From Gorsachius magnificus (taxonomy: Eukaryota; Chordata; Aves; Pelecaniformes; Ardeidae): a stretch of DNA of 64,000 bases. The position numbers and the translations under genes are program-made. Of the stretch, positions 1 through 9,850 are shown in pieces (within the stretch, counting starts at the first letter, position 1; each line of letters begins with the position of its first letter). The notes under the pieces are model-generated. The model saw nothing but the letters and a program-made list of their open reading frames with translations. It made no database searches and was not told the DNA's origin. The stretch lies in contig CM067082.1 of NCBI GenBank assembly GCA_034008185.1, forward strand, positions 84,877,684 to 84,941,683. The letters run 5' to 3'.

Positions 1-220
1 GGACTGCATAGCTCACACACCGCCTGTATGGTGGCAGTGAAAGCAAGAGCCAGGACAAAGGCTCTTGCCACAGGCCCTGTGGCTCTCCCTGCTGGGAGCC
101 CAGCGCTCCTCTCCGGCCACTTCTTCTAATTCCACCGAAAGCCACGAATAAGAAACCTGAAATCTGCAGTCCCTCTAGGTGACCAACCTCAGCAAGCAAC
201 CCTGAGCAGGAGCGTCTTAC
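1..220 (-). other. Start of IRF4 intron 5
   Basis: This sequence follows the exon 5 donor. I see no exon 6 in it; the expected CQVTGTFYAC-type coding is absent. Confidence 0.8.
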
Positions 221-362
221 CATTTTCACAGCCAGGCCCTTGCCAGTGATGACTGCGAGCTGCAAAGGGGACGCTGGCGCACTGGTAAGGGATGTCGGGA
301 TGCGGCTGCTCCGGGGCAAACTCCCTCCAGTTCCGTTCGTGGGGCACCATGTAGTTTGGTAC
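221..362 (-). CDS. IRF4: IRF4 coding exon 5 (linker region)
   Basis: The exon is 142 nt, follows a TTGAATAG acceptor and ends at a GTAAGA donor. It encodes a 47-residue segment starting VPNYMVPH and ending QGPGCEN plus one base, so the next exon enters in phase 1. This is the Pro/His-rich linker between the DNA-binding and IRF-association domains. The motifs HPDIPYQC and HHWQGP match the family at the expected place. The next exon is not within positions 1-220, so the gene is cut by the window edge. Confidence 0.93.
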
Positions 363-2685
363 CTATTCAATTTAACAAGATATTCTTTTACTCGGCAGCT
401 GTCAAAGCTAATGCTCTGCATCACACCAGCTTTCACATTTCGGCTCCTTGATTTGCTCTGCCAAAGCCCAGGCTACGCAAATGGCACTTCGCCACCACCA
501 CCAATGAGGCTTTCAAATGAACTTCTCACCACTGGTGTAAATAATAAGCAGGGTGGAATAACAAAAGGCAGTCCCGGTATGGCTGGTAAATGTCTGCTTG
601 GAAGAGCAAGGCTTCATTGGGTGCTTACATTCTGGCATCAACAGAGTGGCCGTGCACTAATATCTATCGCCCAACAGAAAAGAGCTATTACTCAGGGATA
701 AACAACACCAAGGGAAGTCAACTGCCCTGGGGCCTCATATGACATTAGAAAAGTTGCTTCTCGAATTCTCAGTTTTCATAATAAAGTTTCTTCCCAGAGA
801 GAACTAGAGAGCCACGCCAGCAAAGACAGACATAGCACAGAGATGCTGCTGCTCAATGTACAAGCACCAAGCGAAATGCGTAACTGATGTCATACCTGAG
901 ATGGTAGTGAAGTGTAAGGAGACGTTATTGGAAAGGGATGGTTCATCATTAACGGTTGCTCCTCTATGCTGATCTGTTTTGCACCTATGTTCACCAGAGG
1001 GATGAAAACAAATGATGTCAACCACATCTTAAGGAAATCTGAAATTGGCACATTGAAGACAAACCCATACAACCTGCCTTTGAACAAGCAGAGGACTAAA
1101 ATGCCCACCAGAGCCTGTTTCGGACAGAATTCCCAGCCCTCCCTTGCCGGCAGCTCCTGGAGACAGTCTGTCCCGCTGGGCTCCCCAGTGCCCCACAGAG
1201 AAGAGCTGCCCAGCCATACCCGGTGCCCCACCATGCCCACCCCGGGCCCCACCAAGCCTTTGCCTCTTGCAAGCCCTGCCTGGCACCAGGGGCTTCTTGG
1301 GGAGCAGCCACCGTCCCCAGCCCCTGCCCCAGGAGGGTGCAGGCTGGGCACCCCTCACTCCCAGCTCTTGCCCCCGCAGCAGTTACCTACTGGCCGGCTC
1401 AAAACGCTTTTGCTCTTCCCTGTATTCAAAACCTAGATCCGGCAAGCAATTTTTTTTTTTTTCCTGTCCACTGAGCCGCTTGCTTGGCTCCCTCTACCCA
1501 GAACTGGCAGGGAGGCTCCAGCTAAAAGAGCAATTCCTCAGCGATGCGCAGGGCGCCTGTCTGCATCTTCTGCAAGGGCTCCCTTTCAGCGCCCCGACTC
1601 AGAGTGCCAGCAGTCCCCCCACAGACGCAGCCTCTTAAGTCATCAGAACAAGCTGCACTTGAGCCCTGCATTCTGGCTCCTTAAAAGACTTAAAAAGACT
1701 GCAGGGCCATTCCAGAAAAGCACGCTTCACTCCTCCTATGCTTACAATGGGACATATTCACACTCTGTTACCCAGGGAATTTGAGATGCTTTACCTTTTT
1801 TAGCTCCTTCGGGCACTATTCTGTACACTTTATAGGGATCTGAGATGTCCAGCTGGCTTCTCTCCACCAGTTCTTCAAAGTCATTGCTCTTGTTCAAAGC
1901 ACACCTTAATCTTGTCTTCCAGGTAGGGGGATCTGGTTTATCAATGCCCTCTCTGAACTTGCCTTTAAAAAGAGCCCAAGCCTGGAAACGTTTCAGATAA
2001 TCAAAAGAGCAAGAAAAAGAAAAAAAAAAAAAGAAAGAGAAAGAGAAAAAAAGAATCAACTATAAGGTACAAGTCCACAATGCTTGAAACAGCATATATG
2101 TGTGTGCCTATACATGCATGAATTTACTCCCTACAGCTTTAGGCTAAGAAAAAAAGCAGCATGGTAAGGTAGGAAAAACAGTTTAGCGGCACAAGGAAAG
2201 GGAAAAAATGATCCAGTGTGGAAACAGATGTGCTGCAGTCCCACAAGCATTTCACTCCACACGGAGAAGTGGGAAAGGGTGGGCTGTCTCATCCTGCAAA
2301 CACAGGGGACACCAGGGCACGGCCAGGGCCACTGGGCAGGCAGCCGGCAGCAGCGGGCACCCAGCAGAGCCTGCACAGGCGGGCGGTGAGGACAGGGTGG
2401 CGAGGGACCACGGCAGAGCCTCTGGGCACCCTTCCTGCCCCGGCTGTGTCCCACAAATCCCGACCCTGGGCTGAGCCCTACCTTGAAGAGGGCAGCATCC
2501 TCCTCGCGGTTGTAGTCCTGCTTGCCGGCGTGCTTCCAGGGGATGCGGAAGATGCTCTTCTCATCATTCTCCCATACCAGCCCCGGGTACTTGCCGCTGT
2601 CTATCTGGTCGATCAACCACTGGCGGAGTTTCCCGTTGCCGCAGCTCACCGAGTTCATCCCGCACTCGCCCGGCTCCAAGTTCAT
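221..2685 (-). CDS. IRF4: Interferon regulatory factor 4, N-terminal part (exons 2-5; 3' end off window)
   Basis: IRF4 is a lymphoid transcription factor that binds ISRE and Ets-IRF composite sites, usually with PU.1 or BATF partners, and controls B-cell, plasma-cell and T-helper fates. The coding segments, in transcript order, are 2685-2482, 1981-1795, 984-896 and 362-221. Their phases join cleanly (204, 187, 89 and 142 nt) into 207 complete codons plus one base. All internal junctions have GT/AG borders. The IRF DNA-binding domain occupies about residues 17-127, with the tryptophan pentad at W23, W38, W50, W70 and W89. R94 and C95 lie in the recognition helix. The N terminus is about four residues shorter than I recall for human IRF4. 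The IRF-association domain and stop codon lie beyond position 1. Confidence is high because spliced domain, phases and neighbour all agree. Confidence 0.97.
363..895 (-). other. IRF4 intron 4
   Basis: The intron is 533 nt with clean GT/AG borders. The human intron 4 contains a pigmentation-linked enhancer. I looked for a similar sequence and did not recognise one here. Confidence 0.85.
896..984 (-). CDS. IRF4: IRF4 coding exon 4
   Basis: This short exon of 89 nt follows a GAACATAG acceptor and ends at a GTATGAC donor. It contributes GAKQISIEEQPLMMNHPF and then a Ser/Pro-rich segment ending SLPSQ. Mammalian IRF4 has a segment of the same length and pattern after the GAKQ motif, with sequence differences typical of birds. 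Phase fits on both sides: two bases complete the glycine begun in exon 3, and the exon ends on a full codon. Confidence 0.92.
985..1794 (-). other. IRF4 intron 3
   Basis: The intron is 810 nt and C-rich on the plus strand around 1210-1400, which produces long proline-rich or glycine-rich chance frames. A poly-T run lies at about 1450-1461. No other element is recognised. Confidence 0.85.
1795..1981 (-). CDS. IRF4: IRF4 coding exon 3 (second half of DNA-binding domain)
   Basis: The exon is 187 nt with a CGTTTCCAG acceptor behind a long pyrimidine tract (seen as purines at 2011-2055 on the plus strand). It ends at a GTAAAG donor. It encodes AWALFKGKFREGIDKPDPP and continues through the WKTRLRCALNKSNDF recognition-helix region to VYRIVPEGAKK. 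It carries W70 and W89 of the tryptophan pentad, and the DNA-contacting R94 and C95 (human R98 and C99). This stretch is nearly invariant among vertebrate IRF4 proteins, and I see no substitution in it. Confidence 0.97.
1982..2481 (-). other. IRF4 intron 2, with a long purine/pyrimidine tract before exon 3
   Basis: The intron is 500 nt. Positions 2011-2055 are almost all A and G on the plus strand. On the transcript strand this is an unusually long pyrimidine tract, 30-75 nt upstream of the exon 3 acceptor. Confidence 0.85.
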
Positions 2686-2777
2686 GCCACTCGTGTCGGG
2701 GGTCGGGCGGGGGGTTTTGGGGTGCCTCACTGAGCCCACCTCTCCGCACACACCCAAGCACTGGCTCTCTGGGGGGG
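2482..2777 (-). CDS. IRF4: IRF4 exon 2: 5'UTR tail, start codon, first half of DNA-binding domain
   Basis: Coding runs from the ATG at 2685-2683 to 2482 and encodes 68 residues: a short MNLEPGECGMNSV leader, then GNGKLRQWLIDQIDSGKYPG and on to EEDAALFK. The donor is GTAGGG. This ATG was chosen because it gives the family N terminus MNLE and has G at -3. About 92 nt of 5'UTR (2686-2777) precede it, after a CCTCCTCCACAG acceptor with a strong pyrimidine tract. That acceptor is inferred. There is no upstream ATG in the predicted spliced leader. The frame stays open upstream to an ATG at 2829, but that ATG lies in the predicted intron, so I read it as chance. Confidence 0.95.
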
Positions 2778-4291
2778 CTGTGGAGGAGGGGGAGAGGGGC
2801 AGGATTGCGGGGAGGAGAGGAAAATCCACAGGTCAGGTGCTGGCTGAAGTCCCCATGTAGAGCCCCGCCAGCGGTCCCCAGTCCCCAGTGCCACATGCAT
2901 CACACCAAACGGCAGCTACAGCGTGCAGGGGGGCCCCGGGGAGCCCGGGAAACACGGTACAGAGCCTCAGGAAATGGGGCACAGCCCCCCACAGCCCTCC
3001 CCAGGCACCACTCGTGCTGCAGACTTTGACAGACTTCCCCCCTGTCCCGACACTGTTTTGCATGAACATACGCAGGTTGTTGAAATTTTCACTGCAAGCG
3101 ACTTAAGGCGCAAACCCCCTGTCCTGCTCGGAGTTCAACTGGGTTTTTACTTTTTAACCAAAAAAAGAAAAAAAAAATTGCCTAAAAATGTATTTGCATA
3201 TGACAGTGCACATACGTAACGTGAGACACGTGCGCACAATTTGGAGAGCTTCACAGGCAGTTAGAGGATTTATACAGCACCTAACTGTAACATTGAAGTA
3301 GTTTTCCCAGGCTCGCTTAAGCAAGACGCAGTTGAACACATGACGTCCTATACATATCTACCCTTCCAGCTGCTCCCAACACGCATATATAGTAACATTC
3401 AAATCTATACATTGCAAATACCTAAAAGCAGAAAGGGAGCAACCCACGGAGCCTGGCAGAAGGGCACTGTCCCCCAAGACGTGGGAGCTTGCAGCCAGCC
3501 ACGCAGAGCCCTGGCTATGCACGGAGGTGCGGGCACGCAGTGGGAGCAGTGTGGGCACCCGCTGGAGAGGTCCTAACCTGAGGACACGGACACCAGTGAT
3601 GGGGACCTGGCATCAAGGTTTCGCTACCCAACCTGGAAAAGTGCTTGACTGCCCAGAAGTTTAGGTTGGTGGGGGGGTCTTCCCCCCATGACATCTAATA
3701 AAAAAGTGATTCCTCACCCACAGTCTCTGCCTCTGCAGACAGGGAGACCTTCAGAGACCCCTTGTGTGACAGGTGCACGCTACTGCACCCCTTGCACCCG
3801 TCCTCGGGCGGCAGTATCCCCCCCCTCCTTCAGACACCGAACCCGGTGCCCCAGTTTCTTGCCGGGGCCGCGGCAAACCCGCGCGTGTCCCGCCGGAGCC
3901 CGTGCGAAGACCCCCCAAAAGTCCTTTCCCCTCTTTCCACAGAGAACGAAGCTGATCCCCCACCATCCACCCCTTCCTGCCACCCTCCCCAGGGCAGGGG
4001 GAACCGGCCGGGCCGGGGGCCGGTGCGCGCCTTCACCTCGGGAGCGGATAACGGGGCGGGCATTATGTTTTTTCCTTTATATTAGGGAAAAAATATTTTA
4101 AAAAAAAAAGAAAAAAGCCAAACGGCTCGCTCAGGTGCCGACAGCACGGGGAGAAGCCCAGACGGAGAGAAGCCGAGGTGCCCGCACCGCCCCGGGGCGG
4201 GGGGGGGGGGGGGCGGCCGGCCGGGCGCTGCGGCGGGCCCGGGGCGGGGGGGACGGGACGGGGCCGGGACGGCTCCGCCGCCGCCGCTTAC
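2778..4291 (-). other. IRF4 intron 1
   Basis: The intron is about 1.5 kb. The right part, from about 3780, is CpG-rich and belongs to the promoter island. The middle part (3040-3430) is AT-rich. No coding exon is seen. Confidence 0.65.
4199..4213 (+). repeat. (G)15 homopolymer in the IRF4 promoter-proximal intron
   Basis: Fifteen consecutive G bases are flanked by GGGGC and GGCCGGCC. On the IRF4 transcript strand this is poly-C, starting 79 nt past the exon 1 donor. It can form a G-quadruplex and is prone to sequencing dropout or length error. Confidence 0.9.
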
Positions 4292-4365
4292 CTCTGTCGC
4301 GGCGCTGGGAGCGGGCCGGGGCCGCCGGCTGCCGGGGCGGCTGCTGAGACGGGGCGCAGGGCGAC
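4292..4365 (-). other. IRF4: IRF4 non-coding exon 1 (predicted 5'UTR)
   Basis: IRF4 genes start with a non-coding exon. Here a consensus donor, CAGAG|GTAAGC on the minus strand, ends an exon at 4292. About 74 nt upstream is the start site expected from the TATA-like box at 4391-4396. The predicted exon is GC-rich and has no ATG. The donor is clear. The start point is inferred from TATA spacing and could be off by tens of bases. Confidence 0.65.
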
Positions 4366-4390
4366 TGGGCCGGCGGCACCGGGAAGTTTC

Positions 4391-4396
4391 TTTATA
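4391..4396 (-). promoter_or_regulatory. TATA-like box of the IRF4 promoter
   Basis: Minus-strand ATCATATAAAGAAAC contains TATAAA inside an otherwise very GC-rich region. It lies about 100 nt upstream of the exon 1 donor. A TATA box normally sets transcription 25-31 nt downstream, which predicts a start near 4362-4370. GC-box-like GGGCGGG runs lie just upstream, around 4418-4445. Confidence 0.55.
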
Positions 4397-4572
4397 TGAT
4401 GGGAGGGCGTCGAGCCCGGGCGGGGGGAGGAGCTGGGGGCGGGAGCTGGCGGAGGTGAGCGGGGACTTGGCGAGCTGGAAGGAGAGGCGGTGACACATGC
4501 CCGCTGCTGGTAAACACACGCCGCGGGACGGGGGGGGCGCAGCCCGGCGCCCTCTCGGGCGTCCGCCGTCGG

Positions 4573-4605
4573 TTTTGGTTTTTTCTTTTTTTTTTTTTTT
4601 TTTTT
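4573..4605 (+). repeat. T-rich tract, about 190 nt upstream of the IRF4 TATA-like box
   Basis: A T-rich run ends in an uninterrupted stretch of about 20 T at 4586-4605. It sits inside the CpG-rich promoter and separates the TATA/exon 1 part from the part with the kappaB site. It is poly-A on the transcript strand. Confidence 0.85.
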
Positions 4606-4643
4606 AAATCTATACAGACAGACGCACGTACATAAATAGCATG

Positions 4644-4653
4644 GGGAAACTCC
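4644..4653 (+). promoter_or_regulatory. Consensus kappaB site upstream of IRF4
   Basis: GGGAAACTCC fits the NF-kappaB/Rel consensus GGGRNWYYCC at every position. It is about 280 nt upstream of the predicted IRF4 start. In mammals c-Rel induces IRF4 through kappaB sites in its promoter, so both the position and the motif fit known regulation. Binding here is inferred. Confidence 0.5.
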
Positions 4654-5170
4654 TACCTATAGTAGCCAGGCGGGTTTTATGTAAAAGACCCGGCTAGCTA
4701 CACCCACCAGAAACGTGCGAGTCGGCGCCGGCCGGGCCGCCCGGAGAGACGGCGGGGACATCCGCCCGCCCACGCCGCGCCCGGGGCCGGCACCCCCTGG
4801 CCGCACCCCCCGCCACCCAAGCCGGCTTAGCCCGGGCCGCCGAGCAGGGGATGGCGGAGGGGGATGAGAAGCATCTCTCCCCCGGGCACCCCGCCCCGTG
4901 CTTTGCCGCCCTTAAGGTGTGAAACTGGGGGAGAAGGGGGGGGCAGCGCCGGCGCCGCGCCCCCTCCTCTCCCCCCCAAGGCGGCTGCTCCGGCGGGGGG
5001 CGGCAGCAGCCGGAGCCCCGGCCGGGAGCTCCGCCGAGCTCGGGGCGGGGGGGATGCTCTCCCGGGAAAGCCCGCCTGAAGCACGGGGCGCAGAGCCGGG
5101 GCCGGGCGAGGGGTGTAAGTGCCCTGCCCTAACCTGGTGGGAGCCGGGGGGGGGCGGGATGAAGGAGCGA

Positions 5171-8100
5171 GGTCCGGGCTTGCATGAAAGTCTGTCTTAC
5201 CGCCTTTCGGGTTTCAAACACGTGTTTCATGCCACGACACTTTCTTCTTGTTGTTCTAACGTCTCCAGCACACATCCACATCCTTTCTGCTGTAACGTAT
5301 CAGCTCAAAAAACCAGTCATCGCGCCCTGTGCTGGCAGGCCGCCGGTGCGGAGGGTACAGGCAGAGTTTAGGGTATTAATTGCAAATCTTCAACGCCATC
5401 TTCTGAAAATTAAATGTAATTATCGCCACGTTTTGGGGGAGAAGTGAGAAGTGCAGGCGTTTTTAGATACCGGGTTTGTAACACGCCATCCATCCTCTAA
5501 AAAAAAAGAATTGGCAGTGTCCATCAGAAATCTTTTCAGTCATGAGTTAAGGCACCTTCAAAATATTAAAATACGTCTTTAAGATTGGAGGTAACTGCCA
5601 CCATAAATCAAGAGGAGCGACCGCAGCTTTACCAAAAGGCATCTGAAAGGCTTTCTAAAAATCCAATTTCGATTCCTAGGGGCAAGGCTGTGGTGGTACT
5701 CAGGGCGCCAACTGTAATTTCATTAAGTATAAAACCTTCTTGAAATACATCACTATAAAATGAACACTTCTAATGCCTTCTCTTTTTTGCAGCTTTTAAG
5801 ACAGCAGATTCTGGGCTAGTGTGAAACATGCGGATCTGATCCGCATTAGGTCAAACCCTTCAGGAAAAAAAAAAAAAAAGCATTTTTCTCAAATGTTGGA
5901 GAGTATTTTGAAAAAATAATTGTACTCGTCCAAAGAAATCCATGTACCGATAGAGAGGTAGGGGAGTTACACATTCAGAAATCTTTGAGAGAAGACGAGT
6001 CAATCATAAAAAACCCAGACAGTACATATGTGGGAAATCACCTGGCTGGGTGGTTGGTTGCTGTCTTGGTGCAGCAAGGACTCTATTAGACAACTGTTTC
6101 CACTTGCCTAAATTTTAGAGGGGATGCTTAAAGCCAGACCCCTACATGCACACTCGGCCTTTGCAAATTAAGTCTTCTCATGAGTAAGATGTGCTAATCT
6201 CATTAGCTCTGCTGACTTTGTTACTCGGGGTTTCTGGATGTCAGCCATTTCCATTTAAGATGGCAAAAGGATTTAGGACCACCCTTTTGGTCTGTAAAGT
6301 AGAAAACTCTGATCAATAACACAGCTGTGGTGTCTGCATTAAATGCTGCAGCAGTGTGCCGGTAAACTTTCGTTGGGTGCTTTTTGCATATGTCAAGAGA
6401 ATGATTCCTCCCTAACCGGCCTTGCTGGTGATCAGAACACTTAAAGCACCTCAAGCCTGCTCATTTTTTTTCTAGTGATTTCCACACCATTGCAAGTGCC
6501 TGACCCTTCAAACCTTACCCAAAAGCCCCTCTGCCCTCATGGAAGTTTTCTGTGTCGGTGACCGAATTGAAGTCCTTTTGTGAAAATGCTCTCGCTGCTG
6601 TTTAACCACGGCAGTCACCACCAGGCCCCCCTGGTTTTCACACTCTTAAGGTCACACTGACTAAAGGCATGCCAGGAAAAGTGACTGTTTCTTCTCAACA
6701 GTTGCTTGCAAGCCCTTAGCGCGTAGAAAGCTGCCTTCTGCTTTCAACAAACCCCTCTGAAGTTCCAGCCCTGACTCACCTGGGAATTGCACCCAAGGCA
6801 GAGAAGCAAAGAGAGACGCCGGCTCACGCCGGCTGCTGGGGGCTCTCTGAAATGGGTCCCTGTGGAAAGGTGCAGTGCTGAGCCAAAGGGCACACATATT
6901 AAATGCTCTCGCTCTCAGGAGATTGCTCCTCCTTTCCTTCAGGAAGGTTGCCCTTGCTCTCCTGGCTGTGAAGGCTCTCCTGCCTCCCTAAATAACCACC
7001 GGGTAAACCCAGTCTCTAAGCCAGAGGGACCTGTCGGAAACACGCCAGAAGCAGCACGTCTGGCAGCAGAGGCCCTCTGAGGATTGCCGCTCGTTCAGGG
7101 GCTCTCCCCACACCAGAGACCACGAAATCCCCTCGGGCACCAGCGCAGGGGGAGTTCCTTGGTGCAGAAGAGGAACCTGCCGAGGGTGAGCGAGGGGCAC
7201 CCGCTCCCTCGCGCCTCCTCCCACCTGGGCCAAGAGGGCTGTCGGTTGTGCTGGCCATCCATCCGCCCACAGGTCTGGTGGGAATGTGCTTGGGACGGCA
7301 GGTCCTGGTGGGCACTAAAGGTTGGGCCCCTGGCACACTCTCTGCAGCCCCAAACAGACCCACCGGTGAGCAGAAGTGTGACAGGGAGGGAGCTCCTTCC
7401 CCAGCGACCCAGCTCTGGTCTTGGGTGAAGACCCTGACCAGGGCTCTTCAGGAACCCAGCAAACTTTGTGCTGAAGCCCTTGACAAATGACATTGGGAAA
7501 TGCATTTTCAGAAGTGAATTAAGTCCCTAAAAGCGGTTTTGAAAAGCCCGCAGCTGCCTGTCTACATCTTTAGCTGCCCCAAAACCCCTTTCCTGAGATT
7601 GGAGGAGTTTAAAGGGCTCAACGCCTTGCTGTTGGCGCCGGTTTCCACTGGGCATCTTCTTCCCTCAGAAGTCCTCGCAAATCCCTGGTTGGAAGTCCCT
7701 GTGAGATGATGCCCAAAGCAGCAGCGCAACTCAAGACCCCGAGAAGCAGCGCTATTAAAGCCTCACAACCCCACACTTCAGTCAACAGCTCTGTTCACAA
7801 GTCACTTACTTACACAGCAGAAAGACCTCTGTGGATGGCATTGATGGAATTCAGAGACACCATGGAAGTTTTGGGGCAGATTCCCAATTACTTTGATTTA
7901 TTCCAGCAAATCAGTCATAACATGAGTCACAACAGGTGATTTTAAGCATCCTCTGTTGTGGTAACTTCTGGTGTTGCAAGTGCTCCCTTCTCGTTTTGGG
8001 AAGGTATTTGCAGTTCCTCCATTTAAAATAGTGATCCCTGAAACAGTATTAGTCTATTGTGTATCTTCCACATTACTAATCACACAGTCATTTTCAACTG

Positions 8101-9850
8101 TTAGAAATAGAGCCAACCGGCAAGCATGGCCATGTGTTTTAAGCAGAAAAGTCTCACGGTGGGCCGTGACTCACAATTATTTTGGGTGGATTCGGTGTAC
8201 GTTTTGTTTTCTTTTCACGTACTTCCCCTCAGCTTCGTAGACAAGAATATTTCAAACCGCCTTTCATGAGGCTGCCTTCATGCCTCCGTACATCAGCTTG
8301 TGCCTGGGACTGAAATAGCCTCTCACTGCATGTCCTAACACTTGAGATATCCTGCAGCTTTCCTTTGAAGAGAAAAGGTTGGCGTGCGCATCCAACCAAC
8401 GCGGCACACAAGCAGCAAGGAGCCCTTCCCCGGTGCTGGGTCACCAGGCCAGCAGCTTAGAAACCCAGGGTTGACACCTTCTCCTCTACAAACCAACAGC
8501 AAAATTTTTATGGACTTCCCACTCTTCAGGGCCTCCTGGTTGAGCAGTGGGTTGCTTGGGCACCAAGTGTTGGGCCGATGGCGTTTTCTTTATGTGACAG
8601 GCACTGGAGGGCTGCGTTGCTGGAACTGGGGGATGAGAGGCTTCGGCAGCATTGCCGCCCTGTCTGCGCCTGCCAGGCGTGCCCCAAGGGCTCGGGTCCC
8701 GTCAGGCACTTGGAGGGAAAGGGTCACAGCATCAACGTGATGCTGCCAGAAGTGAGAGCTCCACCGAGAGCAGCATGGTTTGCTGAATGCTGGAGGCTGT
8801 TTTGATGATAATGTAATCAATCTATTTGCATCTAATGGCACTTCTAAGGATTAATTTACTTTTCCTGGAAATCAGGGGATTTCCACGCTCTCTTTTTTTT
8901 TTTTTTTCTGCCTCTTATTTTCCTTTCCACATGTTTTTCAGGGATCTCTGGTTATTCTTGAGTCATTATTAACACCCTTCCCACCAGTACCCCAATAACA
9001 TTTCTGTTTTCCCAAATGCCACGCTGAATTGCTGAGCTAGGATCCAGAGGGGTACAACTGAGCAGACTGTTCATGACCTGCTTCTGATGCTTTCCAACAC
9101 TCGCCACACTAGCTGGGAACAGAGACACAAGCAGAGTGTCTCTTACGAGCAGATTTCTGAAACAAGGAATAACTCATGTTCAGATTTATGGACTATTTTC
9201 TTCAGTATGCAGAAATGTGTGAAAAGCCGTATGACTTGGAAATAGCCATTCCAAGATCGCGTATCCTTGAAGGGCAAAAGCTGCCTGAGGGTTGCTAACG
9301 TTATTTGTTTCTACTGCAGGTACAAGGGGTCGTTAATAAATACCACCACCATCTGAGGAAAAAACCAAGTGCCCTGAGCTAGTGCAGGGAAACCAAATGT
9401 TAAAGAAGGGATTTTCCTTTGGGAAGCCAGAGGAGCCAAGAGGAGTTTGAAGGATAGGAGTTGGGTACTGCTCCAGTGTCCCAACTGCTCGCTGTAACCA
9501 TCTGGAACCACAAAGCAGGGAACACTTCCAGTCTAAAACTAACGGGAGGAGTGGGCTTTACTCTTGAGGTGCTCTAGGTTTTATTCATTCTGTAAGGGAG
9601 AAAAACCTTGGATTTCGTGTGTCTGCCCAGGTGCTGATGTGCCTGTGTTTTGCAGGGTGCTGGTAACAAGACCAATTTTGCTAAAAAGTGTTTTTTAAAG
9701 GTCATTCTGCACTCCTTGAAAAGCCACAGGGCAGCTCTGGATTGCTGCCTGCTCGCCATCGGTCCAAGCATCACAAGGAGGAGCTTCCTGAACCTTCAAA
9801 GAAAAAAACGCCTGCAGTCACATTTGTGCTGAACACACGAATCTGACGAT
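5171..9850. other. Intergenic DNA upstream of IRF4
   Basis: I see no supportable gene. The sequence is unique-looking, with a 19-bp palindrome at 5828-5846, a poly-A run near 5865-5879 and a poly-T run near 8891-8907. Open frames are short, overlap on several strands and carry no recognised domain. Any IRF4 enhancers would be expected here, but I could not single one out beyond the motifs reported separately. Confidence 0.6.
5828..5846. repeat. Perfect 19-bp palindrome (9-1-9)
   Basis: ATGCGGATC, one T, then GATCCGCAT: the two arms are exact inverse complements. It lies about 1.5 kb upstream of the IRF4 start in AT-rich surroundings. A dyad like this could bind a dimeric factor. No known family site was assigned. 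Confidence 0.9.

Larger units (their letters stand above)
3780..5170. promoter_or_regulatory. CpG-island-like region over the IRF4 promoter, exon 1 and start of intron 1
   Basis: This stretch is very rich in G, C and CpG, unlike the AT-rich sequence that follows to the right. It contains the TATA-like box, exon 1, several GC boxes, a 15-G run at 4199-4213 and a T-rich insertion at 4573-4605. The long open frames in it are a composition effect (Pro, Arg, Gly and Ala only) and are not genes. Boundaries were judged by eye. Confidence 0.7.

Noticed and set aside
2686..2829. Upstream in-frame ATG at 2829 extending IRF4 by 48 codons
   Set aside because: It lies on the intron side of a strong CCTCCTCCACAG acceptor at 2778, and the extension is Pro/Ser-rich without family similarity. 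MNLE at 2685 is the conserved start.
4082..4519. Overlapping Pro/Arg/Gly-rich frames in the IRF4 promoter region
   Set aside because: These are a composition effect of the CpG island. Frames are open on both strands at once and consist of a few GC-coded residues.
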